A DNA stretch of 64,000 nucleotides, taken from the NCBI RefSeq assembly GCF_029784155.1, contig NC_073693.1, positions 164,840,031-164,904,030 on the forward strand, given 5' to 3'. Numbering within the stretch: position 1 is the stretch's first letter; each line of letters begins with the position of its first letter. A program made the position numbers and the translations under genes. Below are positions 32,801-45,160 of the stretch, piece after piece. The notes beneath the pieces were generated by a model, which worked only from the letters and a program-made list of their open reading frames with translations, searched no databases and was not told the origin of the DNA. The DNA is from Uranotaenia lowii. Its lineage: Eukaryota; Arthropoda; Insecta; Diptera; Culicidae.

Positions 32801-35800
32801 TACTTTTCTATCCATCTATATCAATTTTAAATTCTGATATTTTTTCTTCAAAAATAGAAATTTTTCACCGATATGTCGAAAATAAATTTACAAAAATCAA
32901 TTAACGGTGGTTAACTTATATTAAAAACTAGCTGATCCCATACAAACTCCGTTTCGCTTTCAACTTGGAATATGTCATGAACAGTTTGTATAAAAGTCAA
33001 CTGCCAAGCATTTTCCAGATGTACTTCTTAATTCATTGTTAAGTAATAATTTCAAAAATATTGGACGATCACTTTTTCTATCGTTTGCTATTAAATTTAA
33101 AATCAGGATTCAATTGGCCGTGACAAAAAACCCCTTCTATAAATTTCAACTCGATCGTTGCATAACAACGCAATTATTGCCAAAAAGTTAAACCTCTTTC
33201 GGTTGCCTCATATACATACAATCTTTGATATTTGAAATCGATTGCCCTTCTCTCAAAACTCCCGTGTGCAAATTTTCAAAGCAATCCATTGCATAATAAC
33301 GTCAATTTAGCTCAAAACAGTGAAAAGTTTATTAATATGGACGACTCTTTTCGACGACCCCTGGCAAAACATTTGACATCTGAAATCGATTGCCCGTCCC
33401 CGAAAACTACCTTGTGCAAATTTTCATCCCAATCCAGATGTCAAATAACGACGGTATTATTAAAATTTTGAAAGGTGTAGATACTCTAGATTTCGACAGG
33501 AGCTAGTTTTCGACAAATTTTTAATAAAAGGCTTATCTTTCTATTTGGTGGATCAAGCTATCTATGTTCATATTTTTCTATTTTTGCTCTCCCACTTAAG
33601 TATATGTTGAATAGAAAAAATCTTCTAAATAAGTAATTGAATAGTAGTAAATCAATAATTTAAAAGTAACATTCTAAATCACCTGTGAAATTCAATGCCA
33701 TCGACCAAATAAGAATGATTTTGAATCACGAAAAAACTCACCTTTTATTCGATAAAAAGCAACATAAATGGTATCAATGGATGGATAAGGTTCTGAAATC
33801 CATATTTTCGGTAATTTATTTTAATTTTTTGCTGGCATTTAATGAAATTTCAACTGTTTTCTGAGCTGTCCAAAACTAGCGCTGAAAATTCACCTAATTA
33901 TCTATTTTTCGACACCCATAATTTGGGCATGTTTATACTGTTTCCATGGTGTAAAAAACGCCGTGAAGTAGACAAGCAATTCCAATACGCAAATATTCAT
34001 ATTCCTGAGCTAACAAAGGAGGTGGAAATATGCTTGTCGAAAACTAAAACTTTTTGTGTCGAAAAATAAAATTGAATGTCAAAAATTAGATCATCGAGAG
34101 GTTTTAGTAAAAGGACAATACAAACGTTGTTTCAAAACTTTCGATCAATAAAAAGGGTAGAGAATGAAGAAAAAAGTTCGATTCAGATAACCTATCATAT
34201 TTGAAATGGAAAACTTAAGTCAAATAATTTATTTACATGGTTTTTCTGACAAAACAAGCAAAAACTGTCGAAATCTAGGTATTTTACCCTAATATAGAAG
34301 ACCCCCTTTGTCGGCCTCTTACACCGAATTTATTACCGAATATAAGATAAGTCTCGTTTAGTTCAAAATTTTCAAGTCCGTACATGGTTATTCTGAGCTA
34401 TTTGAAAAAATGTAGGGGAATTGAAGGTAAATCACTCATAACTCAATTTTCCGACAAAGAGGAGCCACTCCCAACAATGAGTAAAGTTAAGGATGCCATT
34501 CGTCAGCTGAATAGCAACAAATTTCATCCATTAAAACATTAATTTTTATGCTTTCAGCTAGTAGATTTTTTACCCCTAAATGTATGAAGTACCTTTATGG
34601 GCCTTAGGCATTTTCTTTAAAAACAGGTTTTGACAGAAAAAATGAAAAATGAATTTCATTCTAAAAAACAGAATTTACTGAAATTGGTGTTTTGTGTATT
34701 ATGAATCCACAAATATATCAAAAACTATAAATTTTAAAACCTTTTCGTTTGATTTTCATTAAAAACAAAGTTTGTTGCAACTTATCCCTTTTCTAAGTAG
34801 GGTGAAAATCGTATGTTTTTAAAAATTTTAAAATACCATCATGTCACCATCTACCGCCCAGTTAAGCGGTTTTTCAACTTCAAACATGTGCAATAAAAAA
34901 ACGACGGCAGATTTTTATTCGCTTTCTTTTCCAATACATCTCAAAACTGCTCTACTTTAAATAAAAAATTTAGTGGAATGCGAAAAATGTACGCTTTTAA
35001 AAATAATTAACTAAACGTTGAGGTGTTCAACTGGCCCTATTACCGCCCCACTCGACTTTTTCGAGTATCGATAATGTTTTCTTAAGGAAAAACTATCTTA
35101 CAACACGGAAACTGTTCTTTTTAATATTGTCCATGTAACGAGCTGTCAAAACCATATTTTGGATCTTGAGAGAATACATTTTGTGAAATCTTACCCGCAA
35201 ATTTTGTACAAATTTTAACAAAGTGCGTTGACTAACAAAATGATGATTCCCGGCAAACAGCCTCAAGTAATCGGTTACTTTCAGCGATAAAACATCATTT
35301 TCTAACGTAATCAAACTAAATGCTTCTTACAATTTACACTTTTGATACAGACTGTTTGTGTGAAGTTCCTAAATTGTGTTTGAAGAACATTTTTTTCTAT
35401 TTTTTTGCTGTAAAACGGGTTGTAAATTGTGGCTGTTATTTTCAAGTGCTGTGTTTAAGGGTTGTTTATAGTAAAAAGGTGGAGTTTCGACGAAAAATTT
35501 GTATTTGGTGTGTTTTTGCTCGAAATGGGTGAGCGAGGACTAAAAAAAGCAGATGCTACGAGAACGAGACTATAGATGGTTTTCCAGAAGTGGAGCAATG
35601 CGCTAAGGACACCGGATGCTAAGATAAGTTAAATCGTTTCCTTTTTAACTTGTTTGTTTAGATTTTTCTTAAATTAAATTTAGAAAAAAAAAAAACATTT
35701 TTAAAATTTGAAGCTGAACTTTTGACAGCGTCATAACAGAATGCGAAATATTTCATGTAATGAAATATTTCACTTTCGATTATAGCACTGAGCACACTGA

Positions 35801-38800
35801 CTGGACACTCGATTTAGATTTTTGGCTGCTCGAAAAATTAACGAGCAATGTCGATACCAGAGGCGCTTCGATCGATGTTGTAGCCCGGCTGGAAAATGAA
35901 ACCAGACATTTGATAAATATCGATCAATTCAGACTACTGGAACTGGCTGAACAGGTTGGAGTCCATGCTATTGTGCCAAATTTTTATGCTCGAATTGCTG
36001 CTGCGCAATGTCGGCGGTAGGAGGCTTTTAGACAAAATTTGAACGAAATTTTATTCGAAGTGTCATGTCAGTGTGATCAGTGATTATAGTATGAAAAATA
36101 ACTGGATGTTATAAAACCTTGCATGCAAGTATGAAACCGAAAAATGCTTGCGGAGCTTTTACATGTTCGAAATTAAGCATATATTTAGGCGTTTATTTCA
36201 AGCAGCAAGATATAAGTTCGTATGATCAAATTGCGTCGTTCGAACCAAAAATAGTTTTTTTTTGAATTTGATTATTTGTATAAATTATTATGGATTTATT
36301 CTGATTTACAGAATAAGGCGGGGTAGATTCTAATGTTTCTAAATTTTTAAACGACATTTCGAAGTCAATCCAATTTGAAACGCTTAGTGTTCTCATATTC
36401 AAGCATCGTTATTAATTCCAAAAAAATTTAGGGGAAAGTAATTTTTTACATAAGGATGTAAAACGAAATGAAAATATAAAGAATAAGAACACAATAAGTA
36501 AACTTTAAAAATACTTACGGAAGATTAATTCATAAATCAAAATTGCGTTTTTTTTACAATCAACTCACAGCACCTTTCTTAAAGTTTCGCTTGTTTACTA
36601 CAATAATATGAAGTCAACCAGTTGTTATTGCAAAACAGTACAAATTTTAAATAGATAATATATAAAGCATTGACACCTCGAAGCGGGAAAATAAACAGAG
36701 AAATGAATCCGATACTCAGTATTGATTCGACACTTTATATCAACATATTTAATTTTTATATTATATCATCGTAACAACTTCAAAATCGAATAACGTTGCT
36801 TTACTATTCACGATCTATTTTGTACAACAAACCGTGATGATTTAACAGAATAAGGTTCAACAAATGTTAACCTACAATATTATTCATGAATAATACTTTA
36901 AAATTTGATTAATAATTTCATAACATTTTTGAAAATTATCACGATTCAATGTTTTACCGTCAAAAGAAAAACAAATGTTTGTTCCAAGTTCAAATATGTC
37001 TAAAAGAGATTAAGTTATCTAAAGAAGATTTTTACTCAAGCATTAAAAAGCATGAAACAAACTACGGTATTTGTAAAACTCAAGAACTTGGAAATTTCAA
37101 CAAAATGAATAATTTATTTTACATATTTAAAATTGCGCTATATCTGTTTTTTTTTTTCAAACAAGTACATATATCAAAATAATGAGGCCGAGTTTAGAAA
37201 AGCATTAAGGAATCTACAAAACGGCTGTTTTGAATTATCAAGCGATAGAGCAAAATGAAAATAATATCAAAGGTCGCTATAAACAATTGTTGTATTTGAT
37301 TGATTGACACCAATTTAATTGATATGTAATGTTAAAAACTTAATAAGAATAATTTAGCCGTTTTGCAAGTTCGTTGATGTTATAGGAACCAGTTTGAGGA
37401 AAATGAGCTAGTTTTAACCAGGCCTTATTATCGCTAAGTTCTTTTTGGTTGAACTCTTGCACTGTTCAAGTGCTATTGAAAAAGAACTATCATCATTGAT
37501 TCTTCTTGTCAATAGGCCTCATAGACAGAATCAGGAGTTTCAATAGGAAACGACTAGGAGCACAGAAGGTGTAGGGAAACCCAAGGTCGTACCATTTTCC
37601 AAAATGGATCCTGATCTATACCCTCCCGTTACTAACATAACCCTTTCCTTTGATACTTGAATATAGATTCGCAGACGTACAGACGGTTTCCATAGATGGT
37701 GATACATGCGTACCTCTGTTTTTGATTACTTTAAAATAAATTTTTAAGATACACGAAGATAAGGGGTTGTAAGTTGAACCAAAAGAGTATCTTACTAACA
37801 TTCCTTCCTCTGTACTTCATTGACTACTAGGACGTGGCCGGCGCCGTTATTGATCTTTTTTAAAGGGAGAGCATGAGTTTTGTGCACTGAGAATGTACTG
37901 TTAATCCTAAACACCATTCTGTTGGACTTTGCACAAAATTGATGGCCTCGATCAATCACGGAGTAGCAACCATTGGCGATGTGGAACTTGTTCCGCTTAG
38001 CCACGCAAGCGATCATGAAATTCGAAATGCGTTTGGATGAATGAATATAATATAATGTTTTATTTTTATAGAAATCATGAAAAATTATCGTATTTTGAAA
38101 ACTGTAATTGAAGCATTTCGGATTTAATGATTTAAGGTGGATATGAGTAGTCAAACAAGCTAAGCTAAGCTTAGCTTACAATTTACACTTTTGATACAAT
38201 ACATGCGTTAAAAACAAAGAAATTGTGCGTGACCGGTAATTAGGAACCCACACTTTTATTTATACACCAATTACCGCCCATCACTAAACGCTTCAAAAAA
38301 CAACAACTATTGGAAAAATCGAAAATTTTCCGATGCAAATTTATTCTGCAAAAATCAAACTATCGTTTCAAATCGATTGTAGGACAAATAGGTACTATTT
38401 AGTAAACAAAACCCCTTTTTTCCCTAGGAGCACAGTTATGCTTAGTTCGCTAACAGGCGTCGAATTCAATAATTTGACCGGAAACGAAAAACCAAATATT
38501 TTATTTCTGGCTATAGTTAGCATAATTAAGTGATGAGTTTTTCAGTGAAATGGTCGAACAATGATGCAGACACAGAACACAGGTCTAATTTTTGGAGAAA
38601 AAATTCCAGTTTTTTCGAAATACACACAAAAGGGTGATTTTGGGCGGTAAATGGTGTCTGGGCGGTGAATGGTGACTTGATGGTAACTGGTGAAACCATT
38701 ATTTTTTCTGACTGCGTCAATTTAATGTCACATCAACGTTAAAACTTTTGATGTACATGCGTTATGATTCTGTGGACATTAAGTTTTTAGAAACCATTGA

Positions 38801-39161
38801 AGTTAAAAAAATATTACATGTTGCCCCAGTTGACTGTATGTAGGCCTACTACCTAATGTTATAAAAGTTTTCTTTAGGTTTCATATTTTAGCAACAGTTG
38901 CTCATTTCGCCATCCTGTTATCCCATAACAAAAAAGTTTGAATAGATCAGATCCAAAATAAAGTCAGATGTTATCGGTTCCTAAATCACCTGACGTACTC
39001 TGTGAATGAAAACGACACTAGCAAATACTTACGGTTGTGAGCAGACATTGACTCTCCCGGATGGCCCCGCAATAGCCGAGGAAGCTGAGGAAGAACATGA
39101 TGGCCCCGATCGCTATCAGACAGTACGCCAACTGTTCTATCACTGCCGGCTGAGTAAAGTG
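26662..39161 (-). CDS. Tetraspanin, 5' partial, three visible exons
   Basis: The join, on the minus strand, is 39161-39033, 27246-26884 and 26814-26662, all phase 0, giving 214 residues and a TAA stop. The protein has TM2 (LIAIGAIMFFLSFLGYCGAI), the ESQC loop, TM3 (YALFLLVILILEVTACG) and a large extracellular loop with six cysteines (CCG, CC, NC, GC). TM4 (VIIVAIGVGLVQLLAIFLAF) and a short cytosolic tail follow. These are the hallmarks of tetraspanins, four-pass organisers of membrane microdomains. About 50-60 N-terminal residues with TM1 are missing, encoded by an exon not seen here. The GAIRESQC segment is CD9/CD81-like in style, but I do not assign an insect orthologue. The 11.8-kb intron 27247-39032 is filled with transposons. 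Confidence 0.9.
26884..27246 (-). CDS. Tetraspanin exon (TM3 and most of the large loop)
   Basis: A 121-codon exon between acceptor caactatttcag and donor gttggt. It begins YALFLLVILILEV and carries MKCCGVDDYRDF, PEACCMQSA and KNCPFSPSD, ending SYYKQ. The Cys-Cys-Gly motif identifies the tetraspanin large extracellular loop; NESKG and NQSD are possible glycosylation sites. Confidence 0.95.
27740..31252. mobile_element. TA-flanked TIR element hosting the Transib-like insertion
   Basis: The left end is GGGGAAAACTGTACAAGACG preceded by TA (27738-27739). The right end is the inverse, at 31225-31252, followed by TA. Without the 27768-29819 insertion it is about 1.46 kb. The right half has a second gtgcgttctgtcc-like copy of the terminal word near 31168. 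No transposase is visible. Confidence 0.7.
27768..29819. mobile_element. Transib-like non-autonomous element with 740-bp inverted repeats
   Basis: The ends are CACAGTGGTTTAAAACTCG and its exact inverse. Arms at 27768-28511 and 29078-29819 are nearly identical reverse complements around a 566-bp centre. The target duplication is exactly 5 bp (cagcg at 27763-27767 and 29820-29824). CACAGTG-type termini and GC-rich 5-bp duplications define the Transib superfamily, relatives of the RAG recombinase. About 12 bp inside the heptamer is an A-rich nonamer-like word. No transposase is encoded, so the superfamily call rests on ends and duplication alone. Confidence 0.7.
31254..31900. other. Intron sequence, no feature recognised
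   Basis: AT-rich tetraspanin intron with a long T tract near 31545-31570. No open frame or inverted repeat was recognised. Confidence 0.4.
31900..32420. repeat. Satellite-like tandem units of about 150-160 bp
   Basis: Three diverged units are marked by gctgttngagccacc at about 31949, 32106 and 32254, each with actgatttacactnaattcccct and ttcggactta-type words. A related piece in opposite orientation lies near 34360-34470. Confidence 0.5.
32509..32893. repeat. Inverted repeat, about 100-bp arms
   Basis: The left arm 32509-32612 contains ttcggcatatcggtgaaaat and ttgatatagatagatag. The right arm 32793-32893 contains their reverse complements. The spacer is about 180 bp. It looks like an old foldback MITE, and target duplications were not resolved. 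Confidence 0.5.
32928..33460 (-). mobile_element. Helitron-like fragment (3' end)
   Basis: On the minus strand it ends GGGATCAGCTAG followed by T, the CTAG/T terminus style of Helitrons. Internally it has tandem units of about 120-130 bp marked by cgttattatgcaatggattg and cacgggagttttg. A related stretch in the other orientation lies at 62840-63230. No Rep/helicase is seen; class confidence is modest. Confidence 0.35.
33485..34283. mobile_element. Possible MITE with TAGATTTCGACAG ends
   Basis: tagatttcgacag near 33490 and its inverse ctgtcgaaatcta near 34266 bracket about 0.8 kb, with inner echoes of tttcgacaa and ttgtcgaaaa. The terminal similarity is short and the target duplication unresolved. 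Confidence 0.35.
34836..38683. mobile_element. 3.85-kb TIR element, CCATCATGTCACC ends, TA target duplication
   Basis: The left end is CCATCATGTCACCATCTACC and the right end, inverted, is CCATCAAGTCACCATTCACC. TA flanks both sides (34834-34835 and 38684-38685). The word accgccca, or its complement, recurs near both ends. A 23-bp direct repeat, cttacaatttacacttttga and onward, occurs inside at about 35327 and 38175, hinting at a further nested insertion. No transposase was recognised. Confidence 0.65.
37830..38130 (-). mobile_element. Possible second tRNA-like SINE
   Basis: On the minus strand a good A box (TGGCTAAGCGG, about 38002-37992) is followed 32 bp later by GGTTGCTACTCC, a degenerate B box. 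A unique GC-richer body ends in the Gly-rich region near 37830. The layout resembles a tRNA-derived SINE; the ends are not defined. Confidence 0.35.
39033..39161 (-). CDS. Tetraspanin exon (end of small loop and TM2)
   Basis: A 43-codon exon between acceptor tctcaccaacag and consensus donor gtaagt. It encodes HFTQPAVIEQLAY, the TM2 segment and FLGYCGAIRESQCLLTT, phase 0 on both sides. Its last residues join LLTT to YALFLL of the next exon, the standard tetraspanin TM2-TM3 junction. Confidence 0.9.
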
Positions 39162-39767
39162 CTGTTGGTGAGATATAGAAAAGTATTTTAGAATGGTTTT
39201 CTAAGTGGAGGAACATAAACTTCAGGTAATGGTGAGAAAGATTGTTGAGATCTGTTGTTATGTTTTTTTTTTCTAATAGATGATAGTTCAATTTAATATT
39301 TGGGTAGCAAATTTTCAACGATGTGTTTCTATCATTAACTTCTTCTAAAGCATTCTAGATCCAAACACTGTAGTCACGTGTTAACAACCGATTTGCAAAA
39401 CCACCAAACTTCAACCACGCGATATTTCTTAATAGGTAGGTGATGCACATTAAAATGCAAATCTCACCCCATGGCGTTGATGATCACATCGCGCCGTCCA
39501 AATTGGGGGGCGTTAGAACTCTTTCCCTGTACAACTTGCACATCGAGACAAAGCTGCTTTGATATTGGCCCACGCTGCTGTTCTTGGAATTTTAAATAGA
39601 TCGTTAGACAAAAAGTAAAAGACAATCGATTCATACGAGTGGCGTAATCCGGCGATGTAGGTAGGTCTGTGTACGAGTGACAGAAATGGGTAGGTTTCGT
39701 AATAAATCTTATAAAGAATTTTCCGCTGCAATGTGCCCAATGAGTGATCAATTTTTTTAGGTATAGG

Positions 39768-42700
39768 CAGAGCCGGATTAAGCCATCGGGGGGCCCGGGG
39801 CAATTTTTCTCGGGGGGCCCCTATGATTCGATTTTTTTGCAAATGCTATCTCAGAGAATACATAACATTTTAACCGTATGAAAGAACTGGAGATGAGTTC
39901 AGTACAATGTATTCGAATAGCCATGTTGTCTGCATAAAAGATAGTTTCTGGTATCTTCAAATAAAAATTGTTAATTAATCACGTGTAAACATTGCGGAAG
40001 AGTTTAGAAATTTCTCAAAAACGAAAACTTTGATTTGAGCTGCAAAATGCAAAATTTAATTTTCATTTTTTTTAAATATCCTTAAAACCGAAGAAGAGTA
40101 TGCTGCGGCCGTGGAAAATGGTTGTGAAGTTTTTCGCTGCGAATTTTCATCCCGGAAAAATATTCATTTTCAATAAATTAATTGTTATTTGTGCTGAAAA
40201 ATTGTTCAGAAGTTGGAAGCTTTGAATTTGCATAGTATATATTCTTGTTTGGTAGACGTTCTACATGCCTAATTTATTGCCAAAATTGGTGGATGATGTT
40301 TAGTGGCCGATGTAATATCTGGAGCCGGTGCCGAAGCTGAAAGGAAATATACTTCAACTCAAGATACTTCCTGAGAATCCTTCTTCAGATCAAAATTTCG
40401 AAGAAGACCCGGATTACATCACAATTTCGATGAAGCTGAAGTCGGAATCTTTGACCAATTGGTTGAAGATACTATAAGGCTCCATCATTGCATACATTCA
40501 GATGATACTTTGAAGAGGAAGGAAGAATGCGCTGAATTCGGTGAGATTGTTTAATTTATAGGAATTTGTTGAACATATCATTATTATTGTATTAACAAAT
40601 CCTACTTGCCTTGTAGGAACCCCCATATCTAAAACCTTCCCCATTCCTTTCTGAAACAGCTTTATGGGTCGTATGAGTTCTCTGCACCTAAAGAGTTTAT
40701 TTCGCTGTTTCAGAACTTTCCCATCATGATTACATTGACTTGCCACGGTGTGCATAATAGTACCTCACTGAAAATCAAAGCGGCACTTGAAATAAGTATT
40801 GAATCCAGGTACTCATTTTGGCATCTCGTGTTGGCTCTTATTAACAGTTATTCTTATGTATCAGCCAATGCAAGGTGTGTGTAGTCACCCTTTGCTATGC
40901 TATGCTATTTTTTAAAATATCCTTAACACCAAATTAAATTCTCTGATTTAGAAAAAATGACCAGACATATATTTTAAATGATTTTATTTCATCATTGATT
41001 GTCTGGTTTGTGCATTATTGAAAGATATTCACCAAATGACAATTGGGAAGTATCATGGAGATTTGAAACATGCACGCTCTTTTTTTTTAACTCAAAATTA
41101 AGTAGTTTTGGTTCAAAACAGCACTTCGGTGGCTTCCCTCAACTTTGAGTTCGACTGGGCAATAGCAAAACTAAGTTCCGATAGGCATACTCAATACTAA
41201 GTTCGGCAGCCGAACTCGAATTTATCCTTTTTTTTCGAGGGTAGCTGATTTTCAGGGAATTGAATGATGATTAAAATTCGTTGTACCCGGATGTTGATGT
41301 TCCGGTGCATTGCATTGCAATAACAGAGCGGTGGAAAGTTTTGACATTCCCGGTCAAAGAAAACTTCTGGATGTTACTTCCCACGGGAAGTAAACAACAT
41401 CCGAAAGTTTCCGGACATTCCAAGCCGCTCACCATATGATGACAATGACGGACAGAATTTTACGCTGACACGGTGAACATGCATTTCATTATGAAGTTCC
41501 TTCATAGTCTTCCGGTAATTGTTCCGGAACGACATAATTTTGCGACGTGTTCGTTGGTTGCTGTTTCGGTTCGGACTGAACTCGCTAAGTGTTTTCAGTC
41601 TAACAAAGAGAGTTCAATTTTTAGTTCATAAGGTCGAACTCAGCTTTGATCCCTCGCCGAAGGAAAAAAAGGGATCAATTTTGAGTTCGCAGTTCGAACT
41701 CCGTTTTGATCCATCGCAAGGAGGAAAAAAGGGTACTTAACTTTAAGTTCATAGAATCGAACTATGTTTTGAACCTCGGTCATACTTAATTTTGAGTTAA
41801 AAAAAAAAGAGCGTGTGGAATACAAAATTAACTAAATGATTAATTTCACATTCCATAGAGATACAGAAGTTGAGAAGTTGAAGAATTTAAAACTAAAAAT
41901 CAGGTTATATTCAGAACCACAATTTAGTGTCTCAAATCTAAATCATAAATTAAAATCAAGTTTTGAGGAACAAAATATGAATTAAATAAAAAAAGAGATT
42001 ACACAAAGTTACAATCACAGCCAAAGCAGGAATTGCACCAAATATGAATTACAATTTTATATCTTTGAAACCCAAAAAAAAAACCTTTTCATCCCAGTTT
42101 ATGAGTATAATTCTCATCAGATAAAAAAAATTGTAATCAAATTATTCTGATTGTGACAAAAGTTTCATTCGATGCCCTCACATCCAAAGGGGTATAAGTG
42201 TAGAAATAATCGATTGAAAAAAAAATCAGAATACAGATTAAACACAGAATGAGTTTAGTACCTTAAACAAAGATCCCGAGTTCTAAAAATTCAGAAAAAA
42301 CTATGAAACTGAACTTTAGTAAGTGAAGAAACAACGTAAGGCTTGAAAATCTCAATGAATTGAATTTGGAAAAATGTACGATTAAAAACATGAAGATATT
42401 CATGTTAAGAGAGTCATTCAATGATATTAGCAACTGAACTATGAGATCGTTTTTATTATAATTATAAAATGATCATTTGGAAAATGATATGCTGTATTCA
42501 GGATATTTACTATTGTCAAATCTGTTAAAAATGTTTCCATACGAATTTCAAGTCTTAGACAGAAATTGGGATTGTACTGTCGATTGGTCCAATTTAAGCA
42601 ACTACAGTTCTCTTTTTAAATTTTATTTAAAAAAAAATAGGTAGGGAAAAGGGTTTAGAATTAAAAAAACAACGTAAATTTCAATAGTAATGATTGAAAA

Positions 42701-45160
42701 GTGAAAAGTCATAAAAATACCCGGTATCAACCCGGACACTGCCCGCGTAAAATTCTGAAGTGATTATCATAAAGCTTCTCTGTTATCTCTTAGCACTGTG
42801 AGCCAGTTTTGACGAAATTAGCTGCTATTTAGTGCAGTAATCGTTTCTTGAAAGTTAACGTAATAATAAACAATTTTATTGTGCAAGACGTTTATATGTA
42901 ATAAAAATGTGGACATATTTTTCTTTATTTTAACTTTTCTGTACAGAATATCCTGACTGACATGTTTGGATGGAAAAAAATTAAAGCACAGATAAACAGA
43001 CATGACACTCTGGGCAAATTTTCATCGATTCTTCGCAAAGCTTTGAAAGAGCTAGGCAATGTCGCCACCAGATGGCAATGCATGAAATATAAAAGAAATC
43101 AAAGTAGCCACCTTTATGACTAATCATCTCCATGGTGTTAACTTTGATCAAAATATTATAATAAACAAACACCCGTAGACTGCGGTAACGTTCGTTTAAA
43201 GAGGAAGTTTCGATTAACGCATTCGGTTCCGGTTCCGGTTAGGACTTCCTGTTCATTGGCGCTGTCATCAAGTGTACAAAGTGGAAGACAAAATCGAACA
43301 ATCTTTTTATAATATTTGGGTTCAAGAAACGGAATTTGTTGATACAACGACTACCGCTTCTTGGAGATAAGGCTGCAGCACGCTGCAGTTTCTGTACTTT
43401 CTGAGCCCGAGAGGAACGACGGAATACCCAAAAATCATGAATTAAGGAATTAATTTGAATTGTTGCCGGAGACGCCCATCGAGTGTTTGGAGTGTGAACA
43501 GTGTTATTCGGTCTCCCGAATCACGTCTTCCATTTAGATTTATTGTAGTTGCGATCGAAAAAAAAAATGTTTAAAAATATATACTTTTTGTGGCCCGTAT
43601 GCTTATTTGTGTGATCAGCCAAATTTTCGACATTGTACAAGCTATTTCTCTTTCCTTAACAATGGAATTTAGATCATAATGTTCATAAAGTTAGCAAGCT
43701 TCTCTACATTCTTCTCCTAAGTTCTAGCAAGCTTCTCTACGTAGAGGAACAAATGACTTAACAAATATTTAGTACAATATTTCGTCACAAAAAAAAAAAA
43801 ACAAGAAGAGAATTTAAAACGAAGTGAAATGAATGTCTAAAATATACTGTGATTCTGTTAAACGAGCTTCCGCATATTGTTCTGCATAACAGATAACAAA
43901 TGAAAAAATCAGGATTTTCAGGACCCCGTGGGGATGTCTACAAAAACTAAGTTTAATTAGCAAGACTCAGAACTTACAATTTATAGGACGAAAACAAGTC
44001 ATATTTATTCCACCGAATAATCTACAGATTATTATCCAATCATGCTGCTATATTTAAGTCCTGGAAACCATCCTACAAATAAACTAGTTTCTTCTTCCGC
44101 TTTTCCTCTTCTTGTTTTGATTGATTAAGTCTTCTTGAACGTTGTTTTTCGAACCTTACACGTGAATTCAATTTTTCGTCTTGCGCACCAGGAACATCAT
44201 ACAGTTCGAATGTTTTGAATAAACTTGAAATGGGAAGTTTATCTTTAAAAATAATGGCAATTGATGGCACCGAGATGAACTCTGGAATATTGAGCACCGT
44301 AAACACCTTACGCTTACATCCGATGTGAACATTTTTATAACCATCTCTCTGCTTGTGATTAAGCAGAAAGTACAGAAACTGCAGCGTGCTGCAGCCTTAC
44401 CTCCAAGAAGCGGTAGTCGCTGTAACAACAAATTCCGTTTCTTGAACCCAAATATTATAAAAAGATAGTTCGATTTTGTCTTCCACTTTGTACACTTGAT
44501 GACAGCGCCAATGAACAGGAAGTCCTAACCGGAACCGGAACCGAATGCGTGAATCGAAACTTCCTCTTTAAACGAACGTTACCGCAGTCTACGGGTGTTT
44601 GTTTATTATAATATTTGATCAAAGTTAACACCATGGAGATGATTAGTCGTAAAAGTGGCTACCTTGATTTCTTTAATATTTCATGCATTGCCATCTGGTG
44701 GCGACATTGCCTAGCTCTTTCAAAGCTTTGCGAAGATTGAAAACCGAGTGTCCCGTCTGTTTGTCTGTGATTAAAGTTTGAGATGTTTGTCTCATATTCT
44801 TCCTAATTTATGTCGATTAATTTAGGAATTCAGTTTACAATATTTTTGGTCAGATTTAGGGATGAAATTTTGAATTTCAATACCAATATTTTGATATTTT
44901 CAGCCCACAAAACTCGGGAGAACTCTTTCTCTACTTACTCTAGGGGGCCCCCTTATGGAAGAAAAAAAACAATTCAAGATATTATTTCACTGGGGCCTCT
45001 TTAGTTGTTTTATTTCAAGTTTTCATTCCAAATTTCTAGCCTTCAATTATTTTCATAGATTTGAAAAAATTGAATGTCCAAAATTTTTTTCTCTCGGGGG
45101 CCCCCTGAGCCGGGGGGCCCGAGGCAATTGCCCCTTTTGCCCCCCCGTTGATCCGGCCTT
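39768..45160. mobile_element. hAT-type element, 5.4 kb, exact 8-bp target duplication
   Basis: The left end is CAGAGCCGGATTAAGCC and the right end, inverted, is CAAGGCCGGATCAACGG; both continue into gggggccc-rich blocks. The 8-bp duplication ggtatagg is exact (39760-39767 and 45161-45168). CAGNG termini plus an 8-bp duplication are hAT hallmarks. No intact hAT transposase was recognised. The body contains dispersed AT-rich repeats shared with 18120-18620 and 600-1000, and a nested element at 42987-44769. Confidence 0.8.
42987..44769. mobile_element. Long-TIR element (about 410-bp arms) with 7-bp target duplication
   Basis: Arms 42987-43403 and 44364-44769 are close reverse complements; the outer ends are CACAGATAAACAGAC and CACAGACAAACAGAC. 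The 960-bp centre has no recognised protein. attaaag is duplicated exactly at 42980-42986 and 44770-44776. The superfamily is not assigned. Nested inside the hAT element. Confidence 0.75.

Noticed and set aside
35760..36020. 86-codon plus-strand frame (STEHTDWTLDLDFWLLEKL)
   Set aside because: Well-composed but unrecognised, with no splice context or partner; it may be a relic within the 34836-38683 element. Not enough to call a gene.
37795..38154. 119-codon minus-strand frame
   Set aside because: It overlaps the tRNA-like A/B boxes of a probable SINE, so the frame is likely chance.
39464..39842. Minus-strand frames resembling the C-terminal tail of LINE ORF2 (SPDYATRMNRLSF)
   Set aside because: The similarity is only to a vague LINE tail pattern; no RT motif is present. 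It could be a LINE relic split by the hAT element, but this is unproven.
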